36,106 nucleotides of DNA from an uncultured Eubacteriales bacterium (GCA_900316255.1 ONCI01000007.1:1-36106), one strand, 5' to 3'. Positions 7,905 to 17,165 are shown, counted from the stretch's first letter. Notes: generated by a model from the sequence alone, not told the origin. Program-made: numbers and translations.

Positions 7905-8300
7905 ATGGAGCTGAATGAGATCCTGCGGCACCTGGCGGAAAACCGCTTTGAGACCGCCTCGGTCCTGCTCTTCGTGGTGGGCCTGGCCGGCATGCTCTTC
8001 AACCGCAACCTCTTCAAGAAGGTGGTCTCCATGGGCTTTATGGACAGCGCCATCTTCCTCTTCCTTACCAGCGCAGGCTATGTGGAGGGCCGCATGGCCC
8101 CCATCATCGCCGATCCCTCTGTTCCCGCCACGGTGGAGGCCTATTCCAACCCTCTTCCCGCCGGCCTGGTGCTTACCGGCATCGTGGTCTCCGTCTCCTT
8201 CACCGCCTTCGGGCTGGCCCTGACCCAGCGCCTGTACAAGAAGTATCACTCGCTGAACATCGACGAGATCATGATGCAGGCGCGGAAAAGCGAGGACTGA
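7905..8300 (+). CDS. mrpC: Antiporter subunit C (MrpC/NuoK-like)
   Basis: A 131-residue NuoK-like three-helix protein, matching MrpC/MnhC/MbhG. Helices lie around residues 15-33, 40-58 and 85-110 (GLVLTGIVVSVSFTAFGLAL). The usual extra loop of MrpC-type proteins, with an ADPSVPATVEAYSNPLPAGL-like stretch, precedes the last helix. NuoK-like subunits bring conserved acidic residues to the membrane proton path. Start ATG follows the previous stop by one base. The next gene begins three bases after its stop. Confidence 0.85.
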   Translation: MELNEILRHLAENRFETASVLLFVVGLAGMLFNRNLFKKVVSMGFMDSAIFLFLTSAGYVEGRMAPIIADPSVPATVEAYSNPLPAGLVLTGIVVSVSFTAFGLALTQRLYKKYHSLNIDEIMMQARKSED

Positions 8301-8303
8301 GCC

Positions 8304-9827
8304 ATGCGGATGTTTTACGAGAATTTCCCCTTCTTCTGCGTGTTTCTGGCCCTGCTGAGCGGCATCCTCACCACCCTGATCCGGGACGGGAAAAAGGCCC
8401 GGGCCGTGACCCTGGCCATGCTCCTCTGCGCGGCGGTGCTCAACGGCGCGGTCTTTCTGGAAACCAGTCTCCGCAATGTGAACTTCAGCTACGCCATGGG
8501 CGCCTTCCCCGCCCCCTGGGGCAACGAGCTGCGGGCGGGCCCTGTGGAGTCCATGCTCTGCACGGTGTTCTGCCTGGTCATGCTCTTCTCCCTCATGGGC
8601 GGCGGCAAAGACCTGGAGGAGGACATCCTGCCGGAAAAGCAGAACCTCTATTACATCATGATGGACCTGCTGGCGGCCTCCCTCTTTGCCCTGAGCTACA
8701 CCAACGACATGTTCACCGGCTATGTGTTCATCGAGATCAACACCATCGCTGCCTGCAGCATCGTCATGGCCCGGGACTGCGGCCAGACCATCCTTGCCAC
8801 CATCCGCTATCTCATCATGAGCCTGGTGGGCAGCGGCATGTTCCTCTTCGGCGTCTCCATGCTCTATACCATCACCGGCCATCTCCTGATGCCGAGCCTG
8901 TACCCCGCGGTGACGGCGCTCTTTGATCAGGACGCCCTGCACTATCCGCTGGCGGTGCTCTCCGGCATGATGTGCGTGGGCCTTGCCGTGAAAAGCGCCC
9001 TCTTTCCCTTCCACACCTGGCTGCCCACCGCCCACGGCAGCGCCACCACGGCCTCCTCGGCGGTGCTCTCCGGCGTGGTGCTGAAGGGCTACATCATCCT
9101 GCTCATCAAGATCATGTGCCGGGTCTTCACCCCGGAGGAGATCGGCTCCCTGGGGGTGGGCTCCGTACTCTTCGTGCTGGGCGCCTGCGCCATGATCTAC
9201 GGCTCCGTCTGGGCCGTGCGGGAGACCCATGCCAAGCGCATGATCGCCTATTCCTCCGTGGCGCAGGTGGGCTATATCTACCTGGGCCTGGGCCTCTGCA
9301 CCCCGGCGGGCATCACCGCTGCCATCTTCCAGATCGTGGCCCACGCCTTTACCAAGCCCCTGCTCTTTATCTCCACCGGCGGCCTGATCCGCGCCTCCGG
9401 CCACCAGAAGAAGCTCTACTACCTCCGGGGCGCCGCCTGGCGGAACCTTGCGGCGGGCCTGGGCTTCACGGTGGGCGGCCTCTCCATGGTGGGCCTGCCG
9501 CTGCTGGCGGGCTTTGTCACCAAACTGGTCCTGGGCCAGGCGGCCCTGGCGGAGGGCATCCCCCAGTGGCAGATGATCGCGGCCCTGGCGGCCATCGCGG
9601 TGTCCAGCCTCCTGAACGCCTGGTACTATCTGCCGGTGATCCTGCAGATCTGGAAGAAGGAGCCGGAACCACGGGGCCCCGAGGGCGAAGTGTATGACGA
9701 ACACCGGGAAGATCCCGGCCTGTCCTTCCGGACGGCGGTCCTCTGCATGAGCATCGTGGTGGTCCTGCTGGGCTGCCTGGCCCGCCCCTTCGTGCAGCTG
9801 ATCGCACGGGGCGTGGCCCTGCTCTGA
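8304..9827 (+). CDS. NuoL/M/N-type antiporter subunit 1 (MrpD-like)
   Basis: A 507-residue proton-translocating subunit of the complex I antiporter family, with about 14 helices. Conserved features are the acidic residue in FIEINTIAA, the lysine before AVKSALFPFHTWLPTAH, the TM8 lysine in SGVVLKGYIILL, the KRMIAYSSVAQVGYIYLG stretch and HAFTKPLLFISTGG of the broken helix region. It is the first of four paralogous subunits in a row. Function in the membrane is ion translocation coupled to conformational or electrochemical change. Which paralogue corresponds to MrpD and which to MrpA cannot be fixed without trees. Confidence 0.88.
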   Translation: MRMFYENFPFFCVFLALLSGILTTLIRDGKKARAVTLAMLLCAAVLNGAVFLETSLRNVNFSYAMGAFPAPWGNELRAGPVESMLCTVFCLVMLFSLMGGGKDLEEDILPEKQNLYYIMMDLLAASLFALSYTNDMFTGYVFIEINTIAACSIVMARDCGQTILATIRYLIMSLVGSGMFLFGVSMLYTITGHLLMPSLYPAVTALFDQDALHYPLAVLSGMMCVGLAVKSALFPFHTWLPTAHGSATTASSAVLSGVVLKGYIILLIKIMCRVFTPEEIGSLGVGSVLFVLGACAMIYGSVWAVRETHAKRMIAYSSVAQVGYIYLGLGLCTPAGITAAIFQIVAHAFTKPLLFISTGGLIRASGHQKKLYYLRGAAWRNLAAGLGFTVGGLSMVGLPLLAGFVTKLVLGQAALAEGIPQWQMIAALAAIAVSSLLNAWYYLPVILQIWKKEPEPRGPEGEVYDEHREDPGLSFRTAVLCMSIVVVLLGCLARPFVQLIARGVALL

Positions 9828-9841
9828 TGGGAGGGAATGCC

Positions 9842-11260
9842 ATGACTGCTTTGCTTTTGCTGCTGCCCCTCCTGCTGCCGCTTGCCGCGGCCTTCCTCGC
9901 CCGTCGCCGGGCCGAACAGCGCAGCCTGATCGCCCTGATGGGCCTGGAGCTGGCTCTGGTGCTGCTTTGCCTTTTCTGCAAGGGGGAATTCTCCCTGCCC
10001 TTCCTGCCGGGCATGCCTATCCTGCTGCGTCTGGACGCGGTGGGCAGGATCTTCTCCGTTCTCTTTGCGGCCATGTTCCTGCTGGCGGGGATCTTCGGCT
10101 TTGAATATCTCCATGAGAAGCGGGAGCGCTACTATCTCTTTTATCTGCTGACCCTCAGCGCCATGCTGGGCCTCTGCTATGCGGGCAATCTCCTGACCTT
10201 CTATCTCTTTTACGAGGCCATGACCCTTTTGAGCTTCCCCCTGGTCCTCCATGAGCAGACGGAGGCCTCCCGCCGGGCCGCCATGAAGTATCTGGGCTAC
10301 TCCCTCTTCGGCGCGGCCCTGGCCCTCTTCGGCTTCTTTGTGGTCTATCCCGCCACCGGCGGGGCAAACTTCGTCCCCGGCGGCGCGCTCCAGGGCGCGG
10401 CAGCGCCCCTGCTGCTGGCCGCGGCCTTCGCCATGATCGTGGGCTTCGGCGGCAAGGCCGGTATGATGCCCCTGCACGACTGGCTGCCCACCGCCCACCC
10501 GGAGGCTCCGGCCCCGGCTTCGGCGGTGCTCTCCGGCGTCATCACCAAGGGCGGCGTGCTGGGCATCCTCCGCACGATCTATTATCTCTGCGGCGCCGAT
10601 GCTCTGCGGGGGACCTGGGTGCAGACCGCGGGCCTGCTCCTGGCTCTCGCCACGGTGTTCACCGGCAGCATGCTGGCCTATAAGGAAAAGGTGCTGAAAA
10701 AGCGCCTGGCCTATTCCACTGTGTCCCAGGTGAGCTACGTGCTCTTCGGCCTGCTGCTGATGAACCGTGCGGGCTTCGCCGGGGCCATCCTCCAGGCGGT
10801 CTTCCACTCGGTGGCCAAGGTCTGCCTCTTCCTCTGCGCCGGCGCCTTCATCTGCAAGACCGGCAAGACCCGGGTGGAGCAGCTCTACGGCATTGGCCGC
10901 TCCCTGCCCCTGCCCCTCTTCTGTTTTGCGGTGACGGGGCTTTCCCTTATCGGCATCCCGCCCTTTGCGGGCTTCGTTTCCAAGTGGTATCTGGCGGAGG
11001 GAAGCTTCACCGCCTTCCCTGCCCTGGGCTGGATCGGCGCGGCGGTGCTGCTGGTGTCCGCCCTGCTCACGGCGGGCTATCTGCTCCCGGTGGTCAGCAA
11101 GGGCTTTTTCCCGGGGGAGGACTTTCCCGGTGAGCCCATCCGCTGCGGCCTCTGCATCAAGCTTCCGCTGATCGCCCTGGCCTGCGCGGCGCTGCTGCTG
11201 GGCCTCTTCCCCACACAGCTGCTGGGCTGGCTCTCCGGAATCGCTTCCGGCATCCTTTGA
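9842..11260 (+). CDS. NuoL/M/N-type antiporter subunit 2
   Basis: A 472-residue paralogue with about 14 membrane helices. Key motifs are FYEAMTLLSFPLVLHE, GGKAGMMPLHDWLPTAHPEA, SGVITKGGVLGILR and KKRLAYSTVSQVSYVLFG, so the glutamate and lysines needed for proton movement in NuoM/MrpD are retained. The ATG at 9842 is chosen over one at 9827 that overlaps the previous stop, because GGGAGGG at 9829-9835 gives correct spacing only for 9842. Part of the same operon. Confidence 0.87.
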   Translation: MTALLLLLPLLLPLAAAFLARRRAEQRSLIALMGLELALVLLCLFCKGEFSLPFLPGMPILLRLDAVGRIFSVLFAAMFLLAGIFGFEYLHEKRERYYLFYLLTLSAMLGLCYAGNLLTFYLFYEAMTLLSFPLVLHEQTEASRRAAMKYLGYSLFGAALALFGFFVVYPATGGANFVPGGALQGAAAPLLLAAAFAMIVGFGGKAGMMPLHDWLPTAHPEAPAPASAVLSGVITKGGVLGILRTIYYLCGADALRGTWVQTAGLLLALATVFTGSMLAYKEKVLKKRLAYSTVSQVSYVLFGLLLMNRAGFAGAILQAVFHSVAKVCLFLCAGAFICKTGKTRVEQLYGIGRSLPLPLFCFAVTGLSLIGIPPFAGFVSKWYLAEGSFTAFPALGWIGAAVLLVSALLTAGYLLPVVSKGFFPGEDFPGEPIRCGLCIKLPLIALACAALLLGLFPTQLLGWLSGIASGIL

Positions 11261-11276
11261 AGGGAGGGAGAACGAC

Positions 11277-12779
11277 ATGCATATTCTGATTTCGGTCCTG
11301 ATCCTCCTGCCCCTTCTGGGCGGCCTGGGGCTCCTGATCCGCCCGGCGGAAAAAACCCACAGCCGCAATGTCTATGTGCTCTGCCTCTGCTCCCTTACGT
11401 CGCTGCTGGCCCTTGCGCTGCTGGTGCTCTGGCTCCTCACCGGGGCGGAGACCTTCTTCCTCATCGCCCCCATCTTCGGGGAGAACTTCTCCCTGGCCCT
11501 GCGGCTGGACGGCCTTGGCGCCGTGTTTGTGGCCATTGTCGCCATCCTCTGGCCGGTGACGGACCTCTACGCCTTCGAGTACATGCAGCACGACCACGCC
11601 CAGAACCGCTTCTTCGCCTTCTTCACCATGACCTATGGCGTGGTGCTGGGCATCGCCCTGGCGGCCAATCTCTTCACCCTCTATCTCTTCTATGAGCTGC
11701 TGACCCTCTGCACCCTGCCCCTGGTCATGCATGAGATGGACGGCGTGGCCAAGGCCGCGGGCCTCAAGTACCTGCTCTATTCCATGAGCGGCGCGGCCCT
11801 GGCCTTTGTGAGCATGATGGTCCTCTCCAGCTACGGAAGCCTGGCCTTCCAAAGCGGCGGCGGCCTGGACCGGGGCCTTGCCGCCGGGCATGAGACGCTG
11901 CTCTATGCGGGCTTTCTCCTGGGCTTCTTCGGTTTCGGCGTGAAGGCCGCGGTCTTTCCCTTCCACGGCTGGCTCCCCTCCGCGGGTGTGGCTCCCACCC
12001 CGGTCACGGCGCTGCTGCACGCGGTGGCGGTGGTAAACGCCGGCATCTTCGCCATCCTGCGCCTTTTGTACTTCGGCTACGGCGCAAGCTTCCTGGCCGG
12101 AAGCTTTGCCCAGAACGTCATGCTGGCCATCACCTCCTTCACCATCGTCTACGGCTCCGCCATGGCTCTGCGCATGCAGCATCTGAAGCGCCGCCTGGCC
12201 TATTCCACGGTGTCCAATCTGAGCTACATGCTGCTTGGCGCCGCTCTCTGCAGCGGGGCGGGCCTCACCGCGGCGATCCTCCACATGATCGCCCACAGCG
12301 CTTTGAAGATCGCTCTCTTCTTCTGCGCCGGCGCTCTGCTCTGCCGGACGGAGGAGCTGCCCCAGGGCGTGCAGGAGTACGTCTTCCAGTACACCGGTTA
12401 CGGCAAAAAGACCCCTGCCATCTTCACGGTGTTCACGGTTGCCTCTCTGGGCCTGATCGGCGTGCCGCCTCTCTGCGGCTTTGCCTCCAAGTGGGCCATC
12501 GCGGAGGCGGCGGTGGGGCAGGGGAGCGCCCTGGCCATCCTGGGCTGCGCGGCTCTTGCCGTCTCCGCCTTCCTCACCGGCATGTATCTCCTGGGCCCGG
12601 TGCAGGAGGCCTGCTTCCCGCCCCGGGACTTTGACGACAGCGCCCTGGAGGAGCTGACGGACCCCGGCAAGCGCATGTCCGGCGCCCTCTGGATCTGCAT
12701 GGGCCTGGGCCTTGTGCTGATCTGCTTCATGCCCCTGCTGCAGAAGGTGCTGGGCGCCTTCGCCGCGGGACTCATGTGA
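11277..12779 (+). CDS. NuoL/M/N-type antiporter subunit 3
   Basis: A 500-residue paralogue with the family layout: FYELLTLCTLPLVMHE, FGVKAAVFPFHGWLPSAG, KRRLAYSTVSNLSYMLLG and HSALKIALFFCAGAL. Unlike subunits 1, 2 and 4, the TM8 motif reads HAVAVVNAGIFAILR, with asparagine where the others carry lysine, a NuoL/MrpA-like HA.V.AG pattern. This suggests it fills the MrpA (NuoL-like) position. GGGAGG ribosome site before the ATG; the next gene follows after 16 bases. Confidence 0.87.
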   Translation: MHILISVLILLPLLGGLGLLIRPAEKTHSRNVYVLCLCSLTSLLALALLVLWLLTGAETFFLIAPIFGENFSLALRLDGLGAVFVAIVAILWPVTDLYAFEYMQHDHAQNRFFAFFTMTYGVVLGIALAANLFTLYLFYELLTLCTLPLVMHEMDGVAKAAGLKYLLYSMSGAALAFVSMMVLSSYGSLAFQSGGGLDRGLAAGHETLLYAGFLLGFFGFGVKAAVFPFHGWLPSAGVAPTPVTALLHAVAVVNAGIFAILRLLYFGYGASFLAGSFAQNVMLAITSFTIVYGSAMALRMQHLKRRLAYSTVSNLSYMLLGAALCSGAGLTAAILHMIAHSALKIALFFCAGALLCRTEELPQGVQEYVFQYTGYGKKTPAIFTVFTVASLGLIGVPPLCGFASKWAIAEAAVGQGSALAILGCAALAVSAFLTGMYLLGPVQEACFPPRDFDDSALEELTDPGKRMSGALWICMGLGLVLICFMPLLQKVLGAFAAGLM

Positions 12780-12795
12780 AAGGAGGAGAGAAGAC

Positions 12796-14754
12796 ATGAC
12801 GCTTTCTTCCATCCTCCTGCCGGTGCTGGTGCTGCTGCCGGTGCTGGGCGGTCTCATCTGCTGGTTCGCGGGCAAGGGGCTGCGGGCCCTCACCAGCTGG
12901 GTCGTGCCCACCGCGGAGCTGCTGCTGGTGATCCTGCTGGCCATCCTGGGCTTTGCCGCGCCCATCCGCTTCGACTTTCCCGGCGTCTGCGGCCTGGGCC
13001 TGGGCTTCACCCTGGACGGCCTGCGCTGGATCCTTTGCCTGATGGGCTCTGTCCTCTGGTTCGGCAGCGCGGTTTTCGGCCAGGAGTATCTGGCCCATGC
13101 CGAGCACAAGAGCCGCTACTATCTCTACTATCTCATCACCGAGGGCGCCACCCTGGGCGTGTTCCTGGCGGCGGATCTCTATACGCTGCTGGTTTGCTTC
13201 GAGGTCATGAGCGTGGCCTCCTGGACCCTGGTTGCCCACGAGGAGACCCCCGGCGCCATGAAGGCGGCGGACAGCTACCTGGCCTTTGCCGTGATCGGCG
13301 GCCTTGTCACCCTGATGGGCCTCTTCATGCTGCAGGACATGTTCGGCACGGTGGACATCGCCCGCCTGCAGGCCCTGGCCCCCGGCTATGAAAACCGGAC
13401 CCGGCTCTATGTTGCCGGCGCCCTCACCGCCTTCGGCTTCTGCGCCAAGTGCGGTATGTGGCCCCTCCACACCTGGCTGCCCGCGGCCCATCCCGTGGCC
13501 CCTGCCACGGCCTCGGCCCTGCTCTCCGGCATCATCACCAAGGCGGGCATCTTCGGCATCCTGGTGCTCTCCGCCAAGGTCTTTCTCCACGACGCCGCCT
13601 GGGGCAATGTGATGCTGGCTTTCGCCATGGTCACCATGTTCACCGGGGCGGTGCTGGGCGTCTTCAGCACCAACCTGAAGCGCACCCTGGCCTGCTCCTC
13701 CATGAGCCAGATCGGCTTCATCCTCACCGGCGTCGCCATGAGCGAGCTGCTGGGGGAGGAGAGCGCCGGGGCGGTCCACGGCCTCACCCTGCACATGCTG
13801 AACCACTCGCTTTTCAAGCTCACCCTCTTCCTTGCCGCCGGCGCCGTGTTCATGAACCTGCACGAGCTGGAGCTCAACCGCATCCGGGGCTTCGGCCGGG
13901 GCAAGCCCATCCTGATCGTCTCCCTGCTCATGGGCCTTTGGGGCCTCGCCGGCATCCCCGGCGGCAGCGGCTACATCTCCAAGACCCTGCTGCATGAGAG
14001 CATCGTGGAGTACATCGAGATCCTGGAGCAGAGCGGCCGGGCAGCCCTGCCCTATGAGGCCGCGGAGTGGATCTTCCTGATCTCCGGCGGCCTGACCCTG
14101 GCCTATATGCTGAAGCTCTTCATCGCCCTCTGCGTGGAGAAAAACGCCGACCCCAGGCGGCAGAAGGAATTTGACGCAAAGAACGGCCATTGGTGCACCA
14201 GGGTCTCCGGCGCGGTGCTGCTGGGCTGCGCCCTGCTGATCCCGCTGCTTGGCTGCACGGCCTATCTCTCCATGGACCGCCTTGCCGCTCTCGCGGAGCC
14301 ATTTTTCCATGTGGAGGAGAGCGCCCATGTGGACTACTTCACCCTCGGCAATCTCAAGGGCGGGGCCATCTCCATCGGCATCGGCCTTGCGGTGTATCTG
14401 CTCTTTGTCCGCCCGGTGCTGATGCGCAGGGGGGAATACCTGGACCGCTGGCCCGCCTTCCTGAACCTGGAGGACGGCCTCTACCGCCCCCTGCTCTTGA
14501 AGGTGCTGCCCTTCCTGGGCGCTCTGGCCGCCCGCACCGTGGGCACCCTGCCGGAGCTGATCCGCAAAGGCCTCTGCGCCCTGCTCTATCAGAATAACGA
14601 CAACGGCTATGTCCACCCAAAAGAGAACGATCGCTTCACGGTGTATGAGCAGCTGCCCGAGGGCACCCGTGGCTACGGCGCCAGCCTGAACTTCAGCCTC
14701 CTGATGTTCAGCATGGGCCTTGTCATCATCCTGGTGTTCCTCTTCCTGCAGTAA
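12796..14754 (+). CDS. NuoL/M/N-type antiporter subunit 4 (long form)
   Basis: The longest of the four paralogues, 652 residues. The N-terminal about 430 residues hold the antiporter core (CFEVMSVASWTLVAHEE, FCAKCGMWPLHTWLPAAH, SGIITKAGIFGILV, KRTLACSSMSQIGFILTG, NHSLFKLTLFLAAGAV). The C-terminal part adds further helices and long loops, as in HyfB-like or NuoL-like subunits, and ends with a hydrophobic helix (LLMFSMGLVIILVFLFL). It closes the operon and is followed by a strong terminator. No NuoB, C, D or I-like or NiFe-hydrogenase gene follows, so the complex is either a stand-alone antiporter or docks with a partner encoded elsewhere. Confidence 0.87.
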   Translation: MTLSSILLPVLVLLPVLGGLICWFAGKGLRALTSWVVPTAELLLVILLAILGFAAPIRFDFPGVCGLGLGFTLDGLRWILCLMGSVLWFGSAVFGQEYLAHAEHKSRYYLYYLITEGATLGVFLAADLYTLLVCFEVMSVASWTLVAHEETPGAMKAADSYLAFAVIGGLVTLMGLFMLQDMFGTVDIARLQALAPGYENRTRLYVAGALTAFGFCAKCGMWPLHTWLPAAHPVAPATASALLSGIITKAGIFGILVLSAKVFLHDAAWGNVMLAFAMVTMFTGAVLGVFSTNLKRTLACSSMSQIGFILTGVAMSELLGEESAGAVHGLTLHMLNHSLFKLTLFLAAGAVFMNLHELELNRIRGFGRGKPILIVSLLMGLWGLAGIPGGSGYISKTLLHESIVEYIEILEQSGRAALPYEAAEWIFLISGGLTLAYMLKLFIALCVEKNADPRRQKEFDAKNGHWCTRVSGAVLLGCALLIPLLGCTAYLSMDRLAALAEPFFHVEESAHVDYFTLGNLKGGAISIGIGLAVYLLFVRPVLMRRGEYLDRWPAFLNLEDGLYRPLLLKVLPFLGALAARTVGTLPELIRKGLCALLYQNNDNGYVHPKENDRFTVYEQLPEGTRGYGASLNFSLLMFSMGLVIILVFLFLQ

Positions 14755-14762
14755 AGCGGCAG

Positions 14763-14810
14763 AGCCGGGCGAATCCAGATCACACAGATTTGGATTCGCC
14801 CGGCTTTTTT
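14763..14810 (+). terminator. Rho-independent terminator after the Mrp-like operon
   Basis: Perfect 15-bp stem (AGCCGGGCGAATCCA at 14763-14777 with its complement at 14791-14805), a 13-base loop and six T residues. Confidence 0.92.
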
Positions 14811-14811
14811 C

Positions 14812-14840
14812 TTGACGGGAAAAGCTCCTGCGGATAGAAT
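14812..14840 (+). promoter_or_regulatory. Promoter of the lactate dehydrogenase-Etf operon
   Basis: TTGACG (14812-14817) and TAGAAT (14835-14840) with a 17-bp spacer. It starts one base after the upstream terminator and lies about 80 bases before the first start codon. Confidence 0.8.
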
Positions 14841-14919
14841 GAAACTGAAAGAATACCGGCGACGACAAGGCAGGCAGCAGGACGATCGGAACAGGACGCA
14901 GGTCCGGAAGGGAGGGTGC

Positions 14920-16365
14920 ATGAGCGCCTACAACAAGCTGACGCCGGAGCTGGCGCGGGAACTGGAGACCCTGGTGGGGCCCGGCCGCTTCCAGTACGGC
15001 GACAGGGTAAAGGAAGAGTACAGTCACGATGAAATGCCCATCTACGGCCGCCACTTGCCGGAGGCGGTGGTCCTGACCGAGACCACGGAGGAGGTCTCGG
15101 CGGTGCTGCGCTTCTGCTGGGAGCACAGCGTCCCGGTGACGGTGAGGGGCGCGGGCACGGGCCTTGTGGGCGGCTGCGTCCCCCTCTGCGGAGGCGTGGT
15201 CCTCTCCACGGCCCGGATGAATAAGATCCTCCGCTATGACCTGAAGAACCTGGTGGTCCACACCCAGCCGGGGGTGCTGCTCTGCGACCTGGCGGCGGAC
15301 GCGCTGGCCCACGGGCTCATGTACCCGCCGGACCCGGGGGAGAAGACCGCCACCGTGGGCGGCAACGTCAGTACCAACGCCGGGGGCATGCGCGCGGTGA
15401 AATACGGCGTCACCCGGGACTATGTCCTGGCCATGACGGTGGTGCTGCCCAGCGGCGAGGTGATGAAGCTTGGCAAAACCGTCTGCAAGACCAGCTCCGG
15501 CTACAGCCTCCTGCACCTGATGATCGGCTCCGAGGGCACCCTGGGGGTCATCACCGAGCTCACCCTGAAGCTGATCCCCAAGCCCCTGCGGGACGTGAGC
15601 CTGATCCTGCCCTTTGCGAACATTGCCGAGGCCATCGCCTCGGTCCCCGCCATCAAGCTTGCGAACCTGGACCCCCAGTCCATCGAATTCATGGAGCGGG
15701 ACATTGTGGATTCCTCCGCCGCCTTCACCGGCACGCCGGTGTTCCCCACGGTGGTGAACGGCCGGGAGGCCGGGGCCTACATCCTGGTGACCCTGGTGGG
15801 CGGCAGCGAGGAGGAGCTGACCCTGAAAATGGACCGGCTTGGCCAGGTGGCCCAGGAGGCCGGCGCCTTCGACACCCTGGTGGTGTGGACGGACAATCTG
15901 AAAAAGGACGTCTGGGCCGCCCGCAGCGCCTTCCTCACCGTCATCGAGGCGGAGACAAAGCTGCTGGACGAGATGGACGTGGTGGTCCCGGTGGACCGGA
16001 TCGCGGAATTTCTGGTCTACACCCACGACGAGGCCGAGCAGCAGGGGGTCTACGTCCGCTCCTTCGGCCACGCGGGGGACGGGAATCTGCATATCTACTG
16101 CTGCTCCAACGATCTGGAGGAGGAAGAATTCAAGCGCCGTGTGAAGAAGCTGATGGACGCCTGCTATCGCAAGTGCACCGAGTTTGAGGGGCAGGTCTCC
16201 GGCGAGCACTCCATCGGTCACGCGAAGAAGGAATACCTGCGGGAGTCCGTGGGCGACACGGCCTACGGCCTCATGGGCGCCATCAAGCAGGTCTTCGACC
16301 CCAAGGGCATTTTGAATCCCGGCAAGGTCTGCCACGACCCGGAGAGGGGGTGGGACGCATGCTGA
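14920..16365 (+). CDS. FAD-linked lactate/glycolate dehydrogenase (LctD/GlcD type)
   Basis: A 481-residue FAD-binding oxidoreductase. The PCMH-type FAD domain spans about residues 45-225 (VRGAGTGLVGG, then TATVGGNVSTNAGGMRAVKYG). The C-terminal FAD-linked oxidase domain carries FGHAGDGNLHIY and GEHSIGHAKKEYL, where the family places substrate and metal histidines. Start at 14920 follows a GGGAGGG ribosome site. The gene is coupled to etfB (overlap of 7 bases) and etfA, the arrangement of the Acetobacterium lactate dehydrogenase-Etf complex, which oxidises lactate to pyruvate with NAD+ at the expense of reduced ferredoxin. Glycolate or another 2-hydroxy acid is possible; no lactate permease lies beside it. 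Confidence 0.9.
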   Translation: MSAYNKLTPELARELETLVGPGRFQYGDRVKEEYSHDEMPIYGRHLPEAVVLTETTEEVSAVLRFCWEHSVPVTVRGAGTGLVGGCVPLCGGVVLSTARMNKILRYDLKNLVVHTQPGVLLCDLAADALAHGLMYPPDPGEKTATVGGNVSTNAGGMRAVKYGVTRDYVLAMTVVLPSGEVMKLGKTVCKTSSGYSLLHLMIGSEGTLGVITELTLKLIPKPLRDVSLILPFANIAEAIASVPAIKLANLDPQSIEFMERDIVDSSAAFTGTPVFPTVVNGREAGAYILVTLVGGSEEELTLKMDRLGQVAQEAGAFDTLVVWTDNLKKDVWAARSAFLTVIEAETKLLDEMDVVVPVDRIAEFLVYTHDEAEQQGVYVRSFGHAGDGNLHIYCCSNDLEEEEFKRRVKKLMDACYRKCTEFEGQVSGEHSIGHAKKEYLRESVGDTAYGLMGAIKQVFDPKGILNPGKVCHDPERGWDAC

Positions 16366-17153
16366 ACATTCTGGTCTGCGTCAAGCAGGTGCCGGACGTG
16401 AACCTGGTGAAGATCGACCCGGAGACGGGCAGCCTGATCCGCAAGGGCGTCCCGGCCATCCTGAATCCCCACGATGAAAACGCCCTGGAGGCGGCGCTGC
16501 AGATGAAGGAGCGCTATGGGGGCTTCGTCACCTGCATCACCATGGGCCCGGACCAGGCGGAGGAGGCCCTGCGGGAGTGCCTGGCCGCCGGGGCGGACCG
16601 GGCGGTGCTGCTCTCCGACCGCGCCTTTGCCAACGCGGACACCCTGGCCACCAGCTATGTGATCGTCTCCGCCGCCCGGACCCTGGGCAGCTTTGACCTG
16701 GTCTTCTGCGGCAAGGAGTCTCTGGACGGAGCCACGGGCCAGATGGCCTCCCAGCTGGCGGAGCGCCTGGACTGCAGCCAGCTCAGCTGCGTGGAGGAGA
16801 TCCTCGACCTGGACGAGCGCGCCGGGACCCTTACCGCCCGCCGCTGCCTGGAGCGGGGCTTTGAGACCGCCGAGGCCCGGCTCCCCTGCCTGATGACGGT
16901 GGAGAAAAGCCGCTACCGGGTCCGCATCCCCAATCTGAAAAGCTGGAAGGCTTCCCGCAAGGCGGAGATCCTGCGCTTCGATTCCCGGAGCATCCCGGGC
17001 CTGGACCCGGCGCAGATCGGCGATCCGGGCTCGCCCACCAAGGTCCCCCGCACCTATCCTCCCGCGGTGGGCCAGCGGGGCCGGATGCTGGACGAGGGAA
17101 GCACGGAAAAGACGGTGGAAAAGCTCCTGGGCCTGCTGGCCGGGGAGCACTGA
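16359..17153 (+). CDS. etfB: Electron transfer flavoprotein beta subunit
   Basis: A 264-residue EtfB: NILVCVKQVPDVN at the N-terminus, NPHDENALEAAL, and the nucleotide-binding stretch VLLSDRAFANADTLATSY, which resembles bifurcating EtfB proteins that bind a second FAD rather than AMP. The ATG at 16359 is used instead of a GTG at 16350, since GGAGAGGGGG ends at 16350. It overlaps the dehydrogenase stop codon and precedes etfA by 12 bases. The role is to pass electrons between the dehydrogenase FAD, NAD and ferredoxin. Bifurcation is an inference from gene order and this motif. Confidence 0.92.
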   Translation: MLNILVCVKQVPDVNLVKIDPETGSLIRKGVPAILNPHDENALEAALQMKERYGGFVTCITMGPDQAEEALRECLAAGADRAVLLSDRAFANADTLATSYVIVSAARTLGSFDLVFCGKESLDGATGQMASQLAERLDCSQLSCVEEILDLDERAGTLTARRCLERGFETAEARLPCLMTVEKSRYRVRIPNLKSWKASRKAEILRFDSRSIPGLDPAQIGDPGSPTKVPRTYPPAVGQRGRMLDEGSTEKTVEKLLGLLAGEH

Positions 17154-17165
17154 GGAGGGCCGATC

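Noticed and set aside
12772..16335. Very long open frame on the minus strand opposite the antiporter and dehydrogenase genes
   Set aside because: It spans a terminator, a promoter and two well-identified genes on the other strand, and its product is low-complexity His/Gly/Gln-rich. It is an effect of high GC and codon bias.
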